Source of the DNA: Epichloe hybrida
Lineage: Eukaryota > Ascomycota > Sordariomycetes > Hypocreales > Clavicipitaceae
Direction of reading: 5' to 3'
DNA: 64,000 nt
Assembly (NCBI GenBank): GCA_019022495.1
Contig: JAFEKR010000013.1
Coordinates: forward strand, 310,001 to 374,000
Below, in pieces: positions 1 through 15,249 of this stretch; the stretch's first letter is position 1, and the number at the start of each line of letters is the position of its first letter. The notes below the pieces were generated by a model that saw only the letters and a list, made by a program, of their open reading frames with translations, made no database searches and was not told the DNA's origin. A program made the position numbers and the translations under genes.

Positions 1-1867
<1,867 letters not shown>

Positions 1868-2820
1868 GTCGTTGTTACTTGAAGTAAAGGAATTACGAAA
1901 ACGTCAACTTGGGTCCGACGTTGCAATGAAGACAAAACAAAACCTCTCCACGAACCCGTCGGTCACATGAAAATAGCACGCTGTATGGGAGACTATGAAC
2001 ATGTTGATAGTGGCAATGAAGACGAAATTTGGCCTCTTTTTAAAAATGGGCATTGACTGTAGAACATGGAGTGTACAGCTTGCTGGATCATGATAATAGA
2101 TTCCTGTTTTCCATGCATGATGTGTCTTTTAAAGATGTTGTCTTTTGAACGAATAGCACGTCGTATGCCAATTGTCAGCATCTGCCATTACATGCCAATG
2201 CTCACAACTAATTGGACCAAGACACTCGGCGGAATTCACAAATGATGATTTGGTGCACGTTGCATTGCGTTGACATGGCCCTTGCAACTTGTGGGTAACA
2301 CAAATCGTTGATGGTAGATTTCTTGTTACTCCCCTATGGCAGGGAACACAGCAAAGACTGGACTGAGCTAGTGGTTTCTTACATGTGCAACTGACTCTTT
2401 CCAACCACATGCAGTCTTTCCAATCCCAACGGGACAAAATATAAATGGAAGGAAAATTGTGGGCATCGCATCGACCCCTCGTCTTGCTCCTCCGTAAGAG
2501 GGGGGGGGGGGGGGGCGAGCTACATGGCGTGGAATTGACGACGGCAACGTCTTTTCCCCCTCGGTGCTCATCGTTTTCGTCAAGATGGGAATAAATGCAA
2601 AGGGGATATCGTGAAACATGAGGGGTGGGAAAGTAGGAAAATTTTCAAAAAAGGAGGCAAGTAGTTGTGCCTGGCGGGACAGGTGCATAGCGTGGCGGGG
2701 AGGGACGGGGATCAATCATTCTTCAAATCGTCATCGTCGTGGATGCATTCGTTCGGCAAGGCCCTTGTTTTTTTGTGTCATGACACGTGGATGAATTGTA
2801 GAGTAAGCTGGTTCCCGGTG
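1868..2820. other. Convergent intergenic region
   Basis: This is 3' flank of GAPDH and of the minus-strand gene that ends at 2821. No convincing coding potential was seen. A run of 16 G residues occupies 2500-2515. The remainder is ordinary mixed sequence with no tRNA-like element. Confidence 0.5.
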
Positions 2821-5466
2821 CTACCTCCTGTGACTGGGTTTCACGGGCCAGTTCTCCCGGAGAGTCTGCTCCTGGGTCCAGTCGATCTTTTCCTCGACAC
2901 ACCACAGGCGGAGGGCGCGCAGCGAGGCCTCGACGATGTCGTCGAGCGTCGACCACGGGTGCACGTCGACGCGTAATCGGGGATTGCGCACGGCGGCATT
3001 GGCCTCGCGCACCTGCAGCCACATTCTGCACTTCCGGCGCTCCTGCTTGGCCAGGTTCTCCATGACGGTCGGCGACGCCAGGTTGTCGTGGTAGACGTAG
3101 CACTTGACGATCTCGTCAATGGACACGCCGTAGAGCAGGAGCAGCATGGCGTACAACGGCTGGTAGTTGGTCACGTCGGCCCGGCGCATCTCGATTTCCA
3201 AGAAGTCCATGAGCGGGAACATGCTGTTCCAGCCCGTCGTGTCGCCAATCTTGTTGTACATGCCCCGGTATACGTTCTGGGCGTGGAACCCCATCATGAA
3301 GGCCATGATGCTTTCGAGGCTCAGCACGTAGCCCAGCTTGACTTTGGATTCGCCCGGCCTGTCTCTCATGCTCAAGGCGCTGTCGCCGCGGTATTTCTTC
3401 ATGATGAGATCCGCGTCGTGCTTGAGATTCTTGCCCACAATCATGAGCCTCTCCTCCTTTTCTCTCACGATCCTGGCTTCCGGCTTCTCTCCCTTGACTG
3501 CCACTACCACCTCGCTGCCGCCGTTCGGTCGCCGATCGACCGTTGCAGATGCCGACGGTGTCGAGTTGACCAGCTCAGTGGGTGTTTGCGCCATCGAGTT
3601 TGTCGAGCTCACGCGGGACATGGCCGTCGTCCTCTTCGATGGCGTCGAGGGAGTACCGAGCTTGGGGTGCCCTGCCATGTCCGATGACCTCGGTCGCTTC
3701 ATGGCGGTCGCTTCTGCCGCTGAAAGACCCTCGGCCGAACCCATTGGTCTTTTTCTCGCTGGCGGTTGCGGTGCCGCATCATCGCTACCCGCGCGAGGTT
3801 TTCGGTCAAGCTCCCGTTCCGATTGGCTTTGTGAGTCCTTTCTGTGCGCTGGTGCGTGCCCAACTATTCTTGCAAAGGATGGGCGTAAGTTCTTTGGCAC
3901 GTCGAGCATCACAACCAACCTCCGGCGATGGCCCAATTTACTGCCTGGGGCAGGAACAAGCTTGACATGGTCATCCACGTCTCCTCCGTTCGCTGCCGGT
4001 CGCTTCTTCATGCCCAGCACGTCTCTGCCGTCTCTGCCGTCTCTGGGTCTCTCGTCTGATGAGTCCGATGTTGACTTCTTCCGCCGCCGCAACTCAGCTT
4101 CGACGGCTGGTGGTAGCGTGGGCGACAATAACGGCGGGATCACCGCAGGCGGTCGCGGCTTCTTTGCGACTGGGACTGTTGGGTCGAGCCTTTTCGACCT
4201 AAATGATGCGCTTCCTTCGTCGGCGTCGTCGCGCCGCTTTCTCTCCCTGTCCTTCCTTGCCTTTGCATCTTCCTCTTCGGCTCGTAATCGTTTCTCCCTT
4301 TCTCGACTGTCGAAACTCAAGTGCAAGGGGGAAAGTAGTGGTGGCACAAACGACTTGGCGGACGCGCCATCTGCCTTTGTCGGTGTGCCTCGGCTGCTGT
4401 TGTGTGCAGCCGCGTTGGGTCGGACACCGTTGACCGAGTCGCCACGAGATCGCCCGGTTCGAGAGGTATTGCGGTCAGGGTTCGTAGCACCTTTCAGGAG
4501 AGATTTGCCATTGGGTAGTGATGATGATGACGGGGGGACTCCTCGTTCATCCTTTGATGAGGATACGCCTGCTACATCACGATGGTCGCGGTCTCGAGAC
4601 GAAGGTGGGATCTTATCCTTGCGACGAGGGACGTCATCACGGTCACGCTGGAATCGGTCTTCGGCAAGGCGTCGGTCGTCAGGCCGTGATCGTTTTGGGG
4701 GGCGGTCATCGTCAGCATCAGGCATACGCCGTTTGCCCGCAGGTGACGGCGGTCGGGGGGGTAACGATGCTGGTTTTGGTGGTAGTCTAAGAAGAAGAAA
4801 ACAAAACATTGTTAATCAAGTGCGTCACACGTTGGAGGAGCATAGCATCCGGCTCATTGCGCACCGTGATTCGGGGGCGATGCCATCGCGATTGGGCTTT
4901 GGCTTCGCGCTGGCCGAAGATGATTCCAAGTCCCTTGTTCTCGTCGTCAGGCTATCGGATCGTCTCGGTTCTTGATGTGGTTTGCCGCCATCGGCGTGTG
5001 GCATCGTGGGCGTGGACGTGGACGTGGCGGAGCTGGTGGGAGGAGGCGCGGCGCGCTCGGCCTCGTTCCTTTTCGCGATGGCAGGTTCTGGTGGTGATGC
5101 AGATGGCACGATGCCCGTCTTCTTGTTCTTGTAGTCGCTCAATGACAGCTTCTTCTTCTCTGCTGTGGTGGCACCCTTTGAAAGCGCGCTGACCTCGCGA
5201 GGGGCGGGCTTGGAAGGCTCTTCGCGCATATCGTAATAAGACCTCGTGAGCAAAGTACCACGATCGGCCTCGGACAGGAATGTTAGATACTGTAGGCGGG
5301 TGTTGTGCCATTCCTCGAAGCGACGTTTCGCGCCGCGGGCGTCGGCGACGTCGTCGTCTTCCGGGAGGGGGCGATGGCGCCAAGTAGGCGAGAATGACAG
5401 AAGATGTGGTTTTTCGGGTAGAATGCGCTTGGAGAGCACCTCAACCGTCTTCGCCGCAGCTTCCAT
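2821..5466 (-). CDS. Large disordered, probably nuclear protein of unknown function
   Basis: I do not recognise the family. Two exons (5466-4865 and 4786-2821) with a 78-nt intron (GTGCGC donor, TTAAC branch, TTAG acceptor) give about 855 residues. A later donor at 4828 also keeps frame but leaves only 42 nt. The N-terminal 80 residues look folded (EVLSKRILPEKPHLLSF, RFEEWHNTRLQYLTFL) and are followed by KKKLSLSDYKNKKTG. The middle 400 residues are very rich in R, K, D, S and P, with basic clusters such as PPKRSRPDDRR. The last 170 residues are ordered and partly helical (MAFMMGFHAQNVYRGMYNKIGD, in part). Two end domains with a charged linker suggest a chromatin or transcription factor, but that is inference. 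The start at 5466 is chosen because the protein-like sequence begins there; an in-frame ATG lies at 5559. Confidence 0.75.
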
Positions 5467-6945
5467 TGTTCGCGGGGCGTGACCATACCGCGAGGCAGGA
5501 CGCGGCGGCGAGCGATGGGAGCGCAGGCGGCGACAACGACGGCCAGGGGATTGCGTCACAGCAGAAGCAGCAGAGCTTGTACGTCGTCAACAGTACAACA
5601 GTCAAGACGTAGTCGGCAGAATGAGCTGCTCCCGCTGACGACAGGACAGGGGCGTTGTGCGTCGACGGCTGGCTGCGCGCAAAGCGTGTTGTCGGTCGGC
5701 TGTTGGTGATGAACGGGCAACGTGGGGTACGTGGGCACGTTGTATACGTTGTATGCGTTGTATACGTTTGTATGCGTTTGTATGCGTTTGTATGCGTTTG
5801 TATGCGTTGCATGTACTCTCCGAGAGATCGGAGCGACCGAAATGATGGGTTATTATGGCGTTGGATCTGCCGACTAGGGCAGGATTGGAGCAGGATGGGG
5901 CAGGATGGGGGGGGGGGTGGCCGGCGTGGATTGTCGGATCGTCACTCCCAGTCACTCGTCCGGGTCGTCCCAAGTCAGTCAGTGGTCGGGTCGTCACTCA
6001 CCCCAACTTCAACGCAACGTGCAAGCCAAAACTCACTCCAACCCCAACAACGGGCTGATGATTTTTGGGTTTGGAGTTTTTCTGGGTTTGGGTTTTGAAG
6101 GAGGGAAGGGGGGGGCGCCTTCCTTCTGAATCAGGGAACCCGAAACCAGTCGACGTGTCGTGTCGGCTGCCAAGAAGAGCAGAGCCAGCTGGCAGGGCTG
6201 CGAGTCGCGACTTCACTTCACCCTTCTCTTCAGACACCAGCTGTACATGTATATATGCGGTATGTTTCTTTGCGATTCGTCGCCGTGAACCACGGACCAC
6301 AAGTGCAGCTGCGCCGGGAGTCTTGAAACAACTTTGAACAAAGAAACAAGAAGAAAGAAGCAAAAAAAAAAAAAAAAACCCCCAACCGACAATGTGACAA
6401 TGAATGGGGATGGATGAACAGGGCGTGGACAAGCCCGGGCGAGATACGGCGGAATCTTTTCTGGCGTCGTTTCACACGCTGCCCGCCTTTGCCAAGGAAA
6501 AGTAAAAAAAGAGGCTGCCAATCCAATGACAATGGCCAAGAGAGGTCGGGGCCAGCTGCAGCGGCAGCTACATGTATGTACGTGTGGCTCAAAATGGGCA
6601 CGCGCCGCTTTCCCCGGTCTGATCCGTACCACGTACCGGTACTGAGCATCACGGTTACCCTATTGCCTCGCGATTTGTGCCTTCAGGCGAGTTATGAAAA
6701 TCACGCCGCCATTTTTTTCAAGTCGGGCTGCAGTATCCGTGGCTTCATCTTGGAGAGCTCATCTAGACCCTTCTACGCGAAATCGTACAATACAATGAAG
6801 AACAAGAAGAAAATATGCCAGCAGGATCGCGACAATTCATCCCCTGCACCATCAAGTTTTTTACCCCAAGAACGCCATCCAACTCTCAACCAATACTTGT
6901 CCCTCTAGATAATCATAGCATCCCCTGGCTCTGTGAGAGTCATTC
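5467..6945. promoter_or_regulatory. Upstream region of the disordered-protein gene and 3' flank of RVB2
   Basis: About 1.5 kb with no supported gene. It holds the promoter of the minus-strand gene starting at 5466 and the 3' side of RVB2. It contains a 10-bp tandem repeat (about 5740-5809), G runs near 5909-5918, and an A run near 6362-6378. Confidence 0.45.
5740..5809. repeat. Tandem repeat, 10-bp unit TGTATGCGTT
   Basis: About seven copies in a row. The first copies are degenerate (TATACGTTG variants) and the later ones near-perfect. The repeat lies in the upstream region of the minus-strand gene starting at 5466. It has no coding meaning. Confidence 0.8.
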
Positions 6946-8553
<1,608 letters not shown>

Positions 8554-9279
8554 GATTATGATGTGCCTTTGCGATGTGATGGGGGATTTTGCAAAAGTCG
8601 AGCAGAGCTGGTGAGAGGGAGTGTCCGCCCCGAGCTTTTGCTTTTGCTCGCCCTTGCAAAATTACCTGCGCTCATCAGAAGTCAGTCTCGAGTTCTCAAG
8701 TCCAGGAGGCCAAGGTGGATCCCCAAGAGCCATTTAATGCACGGGCCCACTTGTCTTCTTCAATTCCAGACCGCCCGCATTCTACATGCATATATATATA
8801 TATATGTATATAATCCGTAGATATTACATAAAGACTGCTTGCCAAAACATCAGGCTGTGGCACAAACCAGGCATCAACAATTGACCAACCATCACGCTTT
8901 GATATCCCCTTTCTGGAAGAGGCTGCTTGCAATATACATAAGCGTTTGATTTGTTCTGGTACGGCACACGCCCGATCCGGCCGTTGCTCTATGCCTTTTC
9001 TTGTGCGTCGGGGACGGGACACTAAACCTCAAGACGGCCGTCTGTCATTTGCGCTTGCATAACCGAGAATGCGAGAATACTGCCTGCATTGGCCTGGTAA
9101 TAGCTAAGCATTCATTCTCGTTCCTGCATAACCTGTCCGTCCCTTGGGTCACAAATCTTTGATAAACACATTATATTCCCACCGTTGGACCCTCTCTTTT
9201 GTCGATCTGGCTGTTTGCCTCATCAGTGCCTGCCAGCTGTCAAGGGCCACGTGACAAAAGCCGCCGGCTGGTCGAAACC
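8554..9279. promoter_or_regulatory. Divergent promoter between RVB2 and the coiled-coil gene
   Basis: About 730 bp with no gene seen. It contains a short TA dinucleotide run near 8790-8812, a TAATCCGTA element at 8811-8819 and a CACGTG at 9248-9253. Confidence 0.5.
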
Positions 9280-11298
9280 ATGATGAGTGACCGCCGTCGG
9301 TCCTTTGACCACGATGGTCGCCACGAGGACAGAAGGAACCCGGGCTCCCATGGTTCGAAAAAAGACTTGCGCAGAAGCTCTTACAATTATGATCGACGCC
9401 ACGATACCAAACGCAGTGGCAGCTATCGCGACTCATCACGTTTCGAAGACGATCAGTCGCCCAGCACCGCGACCGATAAACGTAGGCTCTCTTCTACCAC
9501 CCCGTGCTCGCTGCAGAGTCTTTTTGTTCTGTGCAGTGCCTATTCCACTGCTCGTCTGATGCAAACTAACCAAACTGTCTTTCAAGATCCCTCACTGCCG
9601 TCCACAAAGACAGCAACAATGCATCAAGCAGGCCTGGCCAACAGTCCTCCGCACTACGAGCCAGACATGAGGAGCTTGATCGACATCTTTTGCGACAAGG
9701 TGTGGTGGCTTATGCAATGCGAGCAGGAGAGGCAAAAGGAGAAGAAGCTACTAGCCGATCGAGAACGTTGCCCGCCTGGCAATCCTGAAACGCTTCACTA
9801 CTCGGATATCTTGAGGCTACAAATAGAGCAGTGTCAAAAGGCGAAGAAAAAATGTTCAGATCGTATGAACATGACCGACGACAAGTTAGTAGCGGGCATT
9901 GTACACTTGATGGAGAAATACGCACCGCGCAGTCAGATTCCTCCGGCCCCGGGAGACAGCGATGTGCAAAAGGAGGATATTGATGCAACATTGGAGAGCT
10001 TCCGCGGGACTCTTCACGCGTCCGTCAACCAGCGGATTGAAGAAGAAGTTGAAAAACTACGCGCCTCCACCCAATCTCGGCTTCGGAGAGAGACGGAAGA
10101 GCTGAAGAAGAGCTTGGAATCGGAAAGGCAGCGGAACGACAGGCTGGAGAAGAGGTTGGAGGACATGGAGCAAAAGTTCAAGAGTCTTAGCCAGAGGCAA
10201 GATATGCTTTCTCGAGAAACCGCATTCGACCAAGCCACCAAGGACATGGCTGAAGCGTCTACCAAGCTGAAGCAAGTCTTTGCGAGGTTGGATCGGGTCT
10301 CCGTGAATTCTGTGACAAAAGGGGATCTAAGCACGGCATTGGAAAAGTTTGACGACGCAGTCGCGACACCTTTGAATTCTGCAACCACTGATGCGTCGTC
10401 GACGCCCGGCGGCAAAACGGCGCTTCGCCTGCAACAGCTCTCAAGCGCCCTTGATGATATCAAGTTCGGCCTCGGACACGATGCCGGCAGCGCGGCCCCG
10501 CCGTGCATCTTACACTTGCAAAACCAAGTCAGCAGTGGCGCAGAATTGATACAGGACCAATCAGAGAAGAGTGAAATAATGTCTGAAACAATTAAAACGC
10601 TCCGAGGTTCGATATCCTCGTTGCAACTCGCAAAACACAGTGCGCAGGTGCCTTTGCCCTCGCCAGCGCCAGCGACAGCGACAGTGACGGCGACAGCGAC
10701 AGCACCACCACAAACCACCAGCCATATGATCAGTCAGGAAGACCTCGACATCAAGATTGCGCGAATGTCCACAAGTCTCGTAGAAGACACCAAAGGCATG
10801 ATGCAAGAAAAGCTAGCCACAGTCGTCAAAGAGCTAGGCTCCTTCATCGACAACGAGAGACGTGAACGAGAAAAGTCATCTGTCCAAGCGCACGAATCGT
10901 GTGCCCAAGTCGAATCCCTCCGCCAGGGCGTCGATGAACTCAGAACTTACACGCACACGTCCATCCACAGACTAGATAAGATGGACCGCCACCATGTCAT
11001 GCAGCTCCAGCTCCACAGGGACGCCATGGCAAGTTTCGACTCGCGACTCCAGCTTCTAGCCATGGAGCACGCGGGCAGCGCCGAGGAAGTGGCGCTGCAG
11101 CTGCGTGTGCTCAACAAGTGGCAGAGCAACTTCACCACGAAACCCATGTACCGCGAGATCGTGGACCACATCACCAAGACGTTGCCCACGGGGACCATCA
11201 GACAGCTGTCGGCGCTGAGTTTGCGACTCGATGCCGTAGAGAGCCAGTTGGGGACTAGCAGTGATGGGACGTTGAAGAAGCGCAAGACGCAGGGGTAA
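9280..11298 (+). CDS. Coiled-coil protein of unknown function
   Basis: Not recognised. The proposed start is the ATG at 9280 (MMSDRRRSF), because an upstream in-frame ATG at 9199 adds 27 unconvincing residues. A probable 105-nt intron at 9482-9586 (GTAGGC donor, CTAAC branch, CAAG acceptor) is a multiple of three without a stop, so retention would also read through. Spliced length is about 637 residues. The N-terminal 65 residues are rich in R, D and S. Residues roughly 190-300 form a long heptad-rich coiled coil (for example RRETEELKKSLESERQRNDR). An A/T/P repeat near 10660-10710 separates it from a second helical segment, and the C-terminus is basic (KKRKTQG). The layout suggests a structural or scaffold protein, perhaps nuclear. 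No catalytic motif was seen. Confidence 0.8.
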   Translation: MMSDRRRSFDHDGRHEDRRNPGSHGSKKDLRRSSYNYDRRHDTKRSGSYRDSSRFEDDQSPSTATDKRRLSSTTPCSLQSLFVLCSAYSTARLMQTNQTVFQDPSLPSTKTATMHQAGLANSPPHYEPDMRSLIDIFCDKVWWLMQCEQERQKEKKLLADRERCPPGNPETLHYSDILRLQIEQCQKAKKKCSDRMNMTDDKLVAGIVHLMEKYAPRSQIPPAPGDSDVQKEDIDATLESFRGTLHASVNQRIEEEVEKLRASTQSRLRRETEELKKSLESERQRNDRLEKRLEDMEQKFKSLSQRQDMLSRETAFDQATKDMAEASTKLKQVFARLDRVSVNSVTKGDLSTALEKFDDAVATPLNSATTDASSTPGGKTALRLQQLSSALDDIKFGLGHDAGSAAPPCILHLQNQVSSGAELIQDQSEKSEIMSETIKTLRGSISSLQLAKHSAQVPLPSPAPATATVTATATAPPQTTSHMISQEDLDIKIARMSTSLVEDTKGMMQEKLATVVKELGSFIDNERREREKSSVQAHESCAQVESLRQGVDELRTYTHTSIHRLDKMDRHHVMQLQLHRDAMASFDSRLQLLAMEHAGSAEEVALQLRVLNKWQSNFTTKPMYREIVDHITKTLPTGTIRQLSALSLRLDAVESQLGTSSDGTLKKRKTQG

Positions 11299-11968
11299 GT
11301 AAGCAAGCAGTGAGGGCGGAAGAGACCTCTCTATATGTTTATTTGCTTGTTGCCAACCTCGAACATACCTTACTGCATCATATGCCATGCCATGGCGTTC
11401 GCCTTGCGCAACATTTTTCTTTTCTTTCGCTCTTGGCATGGAGCCAACGAGTGGACAGTGGTATTACCAAATGACTGATGGAAGCACGAATCTACTTTGA
11501 CCGAGATTGGAGTTACTGGGATGGGAGAAGTTTTGTTTCAAAAGTATTTAAAAAGACTCGTTGTTCCAAACTGCAACTGCTGTTAGGGACAAGCACGCCA
11601 ATCCCTCATACAAAGTTGATGCCCATGGATGGCAGATGACGGCGAACCATGCGGTGCTCGAGTCTCGGAGAGCTCGGCCGAGGACCGGTCGTCAACAGCC
11701 CTCTCATGTCACCGAAGTCAGTCCCTTTGAGAAATGTACATTTCCTAACCTGAATTTGACATCGTGAATAAAACATGATATATACTCTGGTTTTGCAAGA
11801 GACGACGGCCTTTACGTGGTCCCCCTGCTTGGTCCCCCTGCGGACCAGCCCCAAGACGAGTGAAACAAAACAACGCCTGGTATCTACCCTGATTTGAAAC
11901 TGGAAAAAAAAAAACCCCACTCCTACTTTTCTGAAGAAAATAGAAAATTCCCAAAACAGACGCGGCTT
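11299..11968. other. Convergent intergenic region
   Basis: 3' flanks of the coiled-coil gene and the bHLH gene. No coding potential was recognised. Confidence 0.5.
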
Positions 11969-13529
11969 TCATGACTTTTCCAGAACCCCCGCTTGCACAG
12001 CCAGGACCTTGTTCCCCTGAATGATATGCTCCAGCCAGTCGGCCGCCATGTTCAACGTGGTGCTCTTGCTGAAGCCACCGCCTTTGAGTCCGGGGATCAG
12101 CTCGCCTAGGTCGTCGAAGCCCTCTTTTATCAGGGTCCGTCGCTTCTGCTCGCTGCGGATGTGGTTCTCCCGCTTCTGTTCCTCGGACAGGTTCTCGCGA
12201 GGCGGTTTCGCCGTGTTCGCGCCAGACCTGCGGCGTCGGCCAGGGCCCGTCGTCTCTGACGGAGGTTCCGAGCCGCTGGCGGATCTCTCCGACTTGGTCT
12301 TTCGCTTCCGGCCGGGAGACCTTGTCGACGCGGCGTCGTCTTGGTCGTCATCCTCCTCCTCGGCAGTGGTGCTTCGGACGACGATTTTGCTCTTCCTTCT
12401 CTTTCTTGGGGGCGCGCTGGCGTCTTCTTCTCGCTTAACGCAGACGGGTCCGTCGCCGTTGCTGCTGGTGGCTCGTCCGATGACGGGACTGGCGGGACTG
12501 GCGGGACGGGAGTTGGTCGCGCCCTGCTTCGCTTCCAGGCCTCCGAGGTACTTCATCTGGTTTTGATGCATGGACTCGACGGACGGCTCTTTGGTGGTAT
12601 CTGGCACGTACCCCTGGATGTCGGAGAAGCTGGCATCTGAGCCCCATTGGATGTCGCCCACGGCAGGCTTCGTGACGGTTGTCTTCTCCTTGGACCCCCA
12701 CATCCATCGGGTGAATGTGTGGTTGGCTTCCGTGAATTGGCCGCTTCGCCGGTTCTCCTCCTTGAACTCCTCCATCGGCTGGTGCCTGAGTTGGCCCACG
12801 GAATATCCACCGAGGTGGCGACTGCTGTCCTGGTCGCTGTTGCCAATGCTACCACTGTCATTGCCATTACTCTTGGATGTCGATGGGCTGGCGTGAGAGC
12901 CATTTTGAAGCAAAGTGGCAGCCGCGTTGAGCACGTCGTCGGAATGCTGCTGCTGCTGCTGCTGCTGTGGAGGGTGGAAGGATTGCGGCTGTGATTGTTG
13001 CGGCGGCGGAGATGGGGGAGGGGGCATCATGCTCAAACTTGACCCAGCACACAGCATTCGTGACAAGTCGTTGTGTTGGTCGCTGTGTTGGTCGCTGTGT
13101 TGGTCGTTGTGTTGGTCGTTGGGCAACCCGAAACCGGCGGCCGAAGTCTCCTGGGGCCCGAAGGAGGTGGACGAGCCCATGAACTGAGGCGGGAGGTCGA
13201 GCCAGGCGTCGCTAAAGTTGAGGCCTTCGCCAAACGACGGCATGTTGTACTGGTTTGACGTCATGTCCTCGAAAAATGAGCTGAGGAATTTGCTATCAGT
13301 CTCTGTCAGGAGCGGTGCCCCCGGCGCAGGTTCGGGCGGGCCATCGAAGAGGTTATCTTGGGATGTGTCTACCGAGTCTGGAGAGAGAGAGTGAGAGAGA
13401 GAGCAGTGGCGCAAGATTAGCACGGCGCGAGAAGAGAGGGTTGGATTTGAACATGATTGACAGACAAGGGAGACGTGACATACAACCAAACATGATCAAG
13501 GGGTCGGATTCAGGCTGTGAAGAAGCCAT
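11969..13529 (-). CDS. bHLH transcription factor
   Basis: Nuclear DNA-binding regulator. Exon 1 (13529-13484) and exon 2 (13377-11969) flank a 106-nt intron (GTATGT donor, a CT-rich tract, CCAG acceptor) and give 484 residues starting MASSQPESD. The basic region NHIRSEQKRR (about residues 420-429) carries the H-E-R signature of E-box (CACGTG-type) binders. It is followed by helix 1, a glycine-rich loop (GLKGGGFSKS) and helix 2 (TTLNMAADWLEHIIQGN), ending 14 residues from the C-terminus. Ahead of it lie a basic stretch (RKRKTKSERS), an acidic patch (EEEDDDQDDA), a Q tract and DQH repeats. A short C-terminal bHLH after a long disordered activation-type region is common in fungal regulators. Target genes are unknown. 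Confidence 0.93.
13069..13122 (-). repeat. In-frame 12-bp minisatellite encoding DQHN/DQHS repeats
   Basis: Four to five copies of a 12-bp unit inside the bHLH gene encode tandem DQH(N/S) tetrapeptides. The unit length is a multiple of three, so copy number can vary without breaking the frame. A poly-glutamine tract follows a little downstream in the protein (about 12945-12965). Confidence 0.85.
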
Positions 13530-14094
13530 CCTGGGAGGATGCTGCAGGGCCAGCATGGGGAGCGTCTTTGTTTCCGCCGAGCACGATGTGGCGGGCTGGG
13601 GGCAGGTGTGGTTGTTGAGAGCTCCGGCAGATCGGATGCGTCGGCGGAGAAGATGCAGAGAGTGAGACGTCGCCGCTGCGAAGGAGCCGCTGTGTTGGGT
13701 TCATGTGCGGACGAGGGTTCGACCAGTACATACACGATGGACACGATGGACACGATTGACGCGATGGACACGATCAACGCGATGAGGAAGCCGGGGAAAC
13801 CTGGGGTAATGGGCAAGGTGAAGAAGAAGGAGAAAAAGAGACTGGAGAGCGGGAGAAGACGGCGAGACGAGGGTCCGTGGGATGGCCACGAGCGGAGGTG
13901 GGGCCGGGCCTCTTTCGACCTTGTTTCTTCCTTCCTGGTGGGTTCGCTGCGGGCGGCGGTGCTGGAGGGGGGCTGGAGGGGTGCTGGAGGAGAGGGGAGC
14001 GGAGGGGAGCGGAGGCGGAGGCGGCTGGGCTGGCTGGGCTGGCTGCTATGTACATAAAGAGCACCAGAGCCCGTCCGTCCGCAGATGGAGTCAG

Positions 14095-14172
14095 GTAGGA
14101 CTGGAGTAGGACTGGAGTAGGACTGGAGTAGGACTGGAGTAGGACTGGAGTAGGACTGGAGTAGGACTGGAG
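14095..14172. repeat. Tandem repeat, 11-bp unit GTAGGACTGGA, about 7 copies
   Basis: Seven essentially perfect copies lie about 570 bp upstream of the bHLH start codon. The unit length is not a multiple of three, so a coding role is unlikely. Confidence 0.9.
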
Positions 14173-15177
14173 TGGGGTCGGGGCCCACCAACCAAGAAGA
14201 AGACATGGCCCAGCCATCTGCACGAGCCATCCAGTCGCGGCTCTGCACCGTTTTTCGTCTCGCGTGCCTGTCTGGGCAAGTATTACATAAGTACATACTC
14301 GCCCTTCCTTCATGTCATGACATCAATCTACCCAGGTCGTCTTCATGTGCACAATGTAGTCCGTACTTGTTCTTGATTCGCTGCGATATTGTCAGAACAT
14401 ATGTAGTCCGAATGTAGCCTAGAAACCCGACGACGTCTTGTTTGCAACGGATCAAGAACCTGGCTTCTGGGAGAACATGTCCACCAGAAGACATCAAGAC
14501 AAATCAACGAGCTCGCCTGGCCCATCTTCGGTTTGATCCCGCTCGCCTGTCCCGCTCGCCTGTCCCGCTCGCCACGCACGCCTCGTTTAGCTGATTCATG
14601 CATCTATCGGGTATATCGAGTTACCAAATACCACGTACGCTGACCATCACGGATCACCGAATTTGTTTATCAGGCATAATACATACATACATACTACATA
14701 CATAGAGGCATGACATATTCCTGAAACCAATAATCACATGCCAAGTCGGCTGTCGCGGCTCCTCCACTCCTTCACCACCGCCCGCCCATCCATCATCAAT
14801 GTTGTCGATTTCGCCAGTTGCTGTACATGTAATCCGTACACCAAGCTATCATGAGGCTTGTTCAAGGTACTTTTCTTTCCGATCATTCCCGGCAATGTTT
14901 TATGCCTTGATGATCACTTCCCAGGTCCACAGACATTCATTCATTAATCCTCACTGCGTCGCACGCGTCGCACGCGTCACACCGCAGTCAGCCTCTCCGC
15001 CATCAAATCTCGCCTCACGAATTGACTGACCCTCAGTGTGCGGGATAGAGTTCAGGAGCGGAAAAGGGGTCCACGCCGTCCCACACCTGTTATAAGTTAG
15101 CGTCGCCGAGCCATTCTCTCGCATTGACTGATTGCATGGCTCTCTTGTTGTCATTTGTTCGGCATCAGGAAACCAGA

Positions 15178-15249
15178 CAGCATCAGCATCAGCATCAGCA
15201 TCAGCATCAGCATCAGCATCAGCATCAGCATCAGCATCAGCATCAGCAT
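15178..15249. repeat. Hexamer microsatellite (CAGCAT)n, 12 units
   Basis: Perfect 6-bp repeat of about 72 nt. It reads as H/Q repeats on one strand and alternating A/D on the other, but no gene context supports translation. Confidence 0.95.

Noticed and set aside
2500..2515. G run as a G-quadruplex
   Set aside because: A single uninterrupted homopolymer is most simply slippage; no separated G tracts in a conserved arrangement.
3338..4975. A 545-residue plus-strand open frame opposite the disordered nuclear protein
   Set aside because: It crosses the intron of the minus-strand gene and has serine/arginine composition expected from an antisense of an S/R-rich protein; no conserved motif.
15178..15249. 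CATCAG hexamer as a CRISPR-like or telomeric array
   Set aside because: Contiguous simple repeat without spacers, and not the fungal telomere unit TTAGGG.
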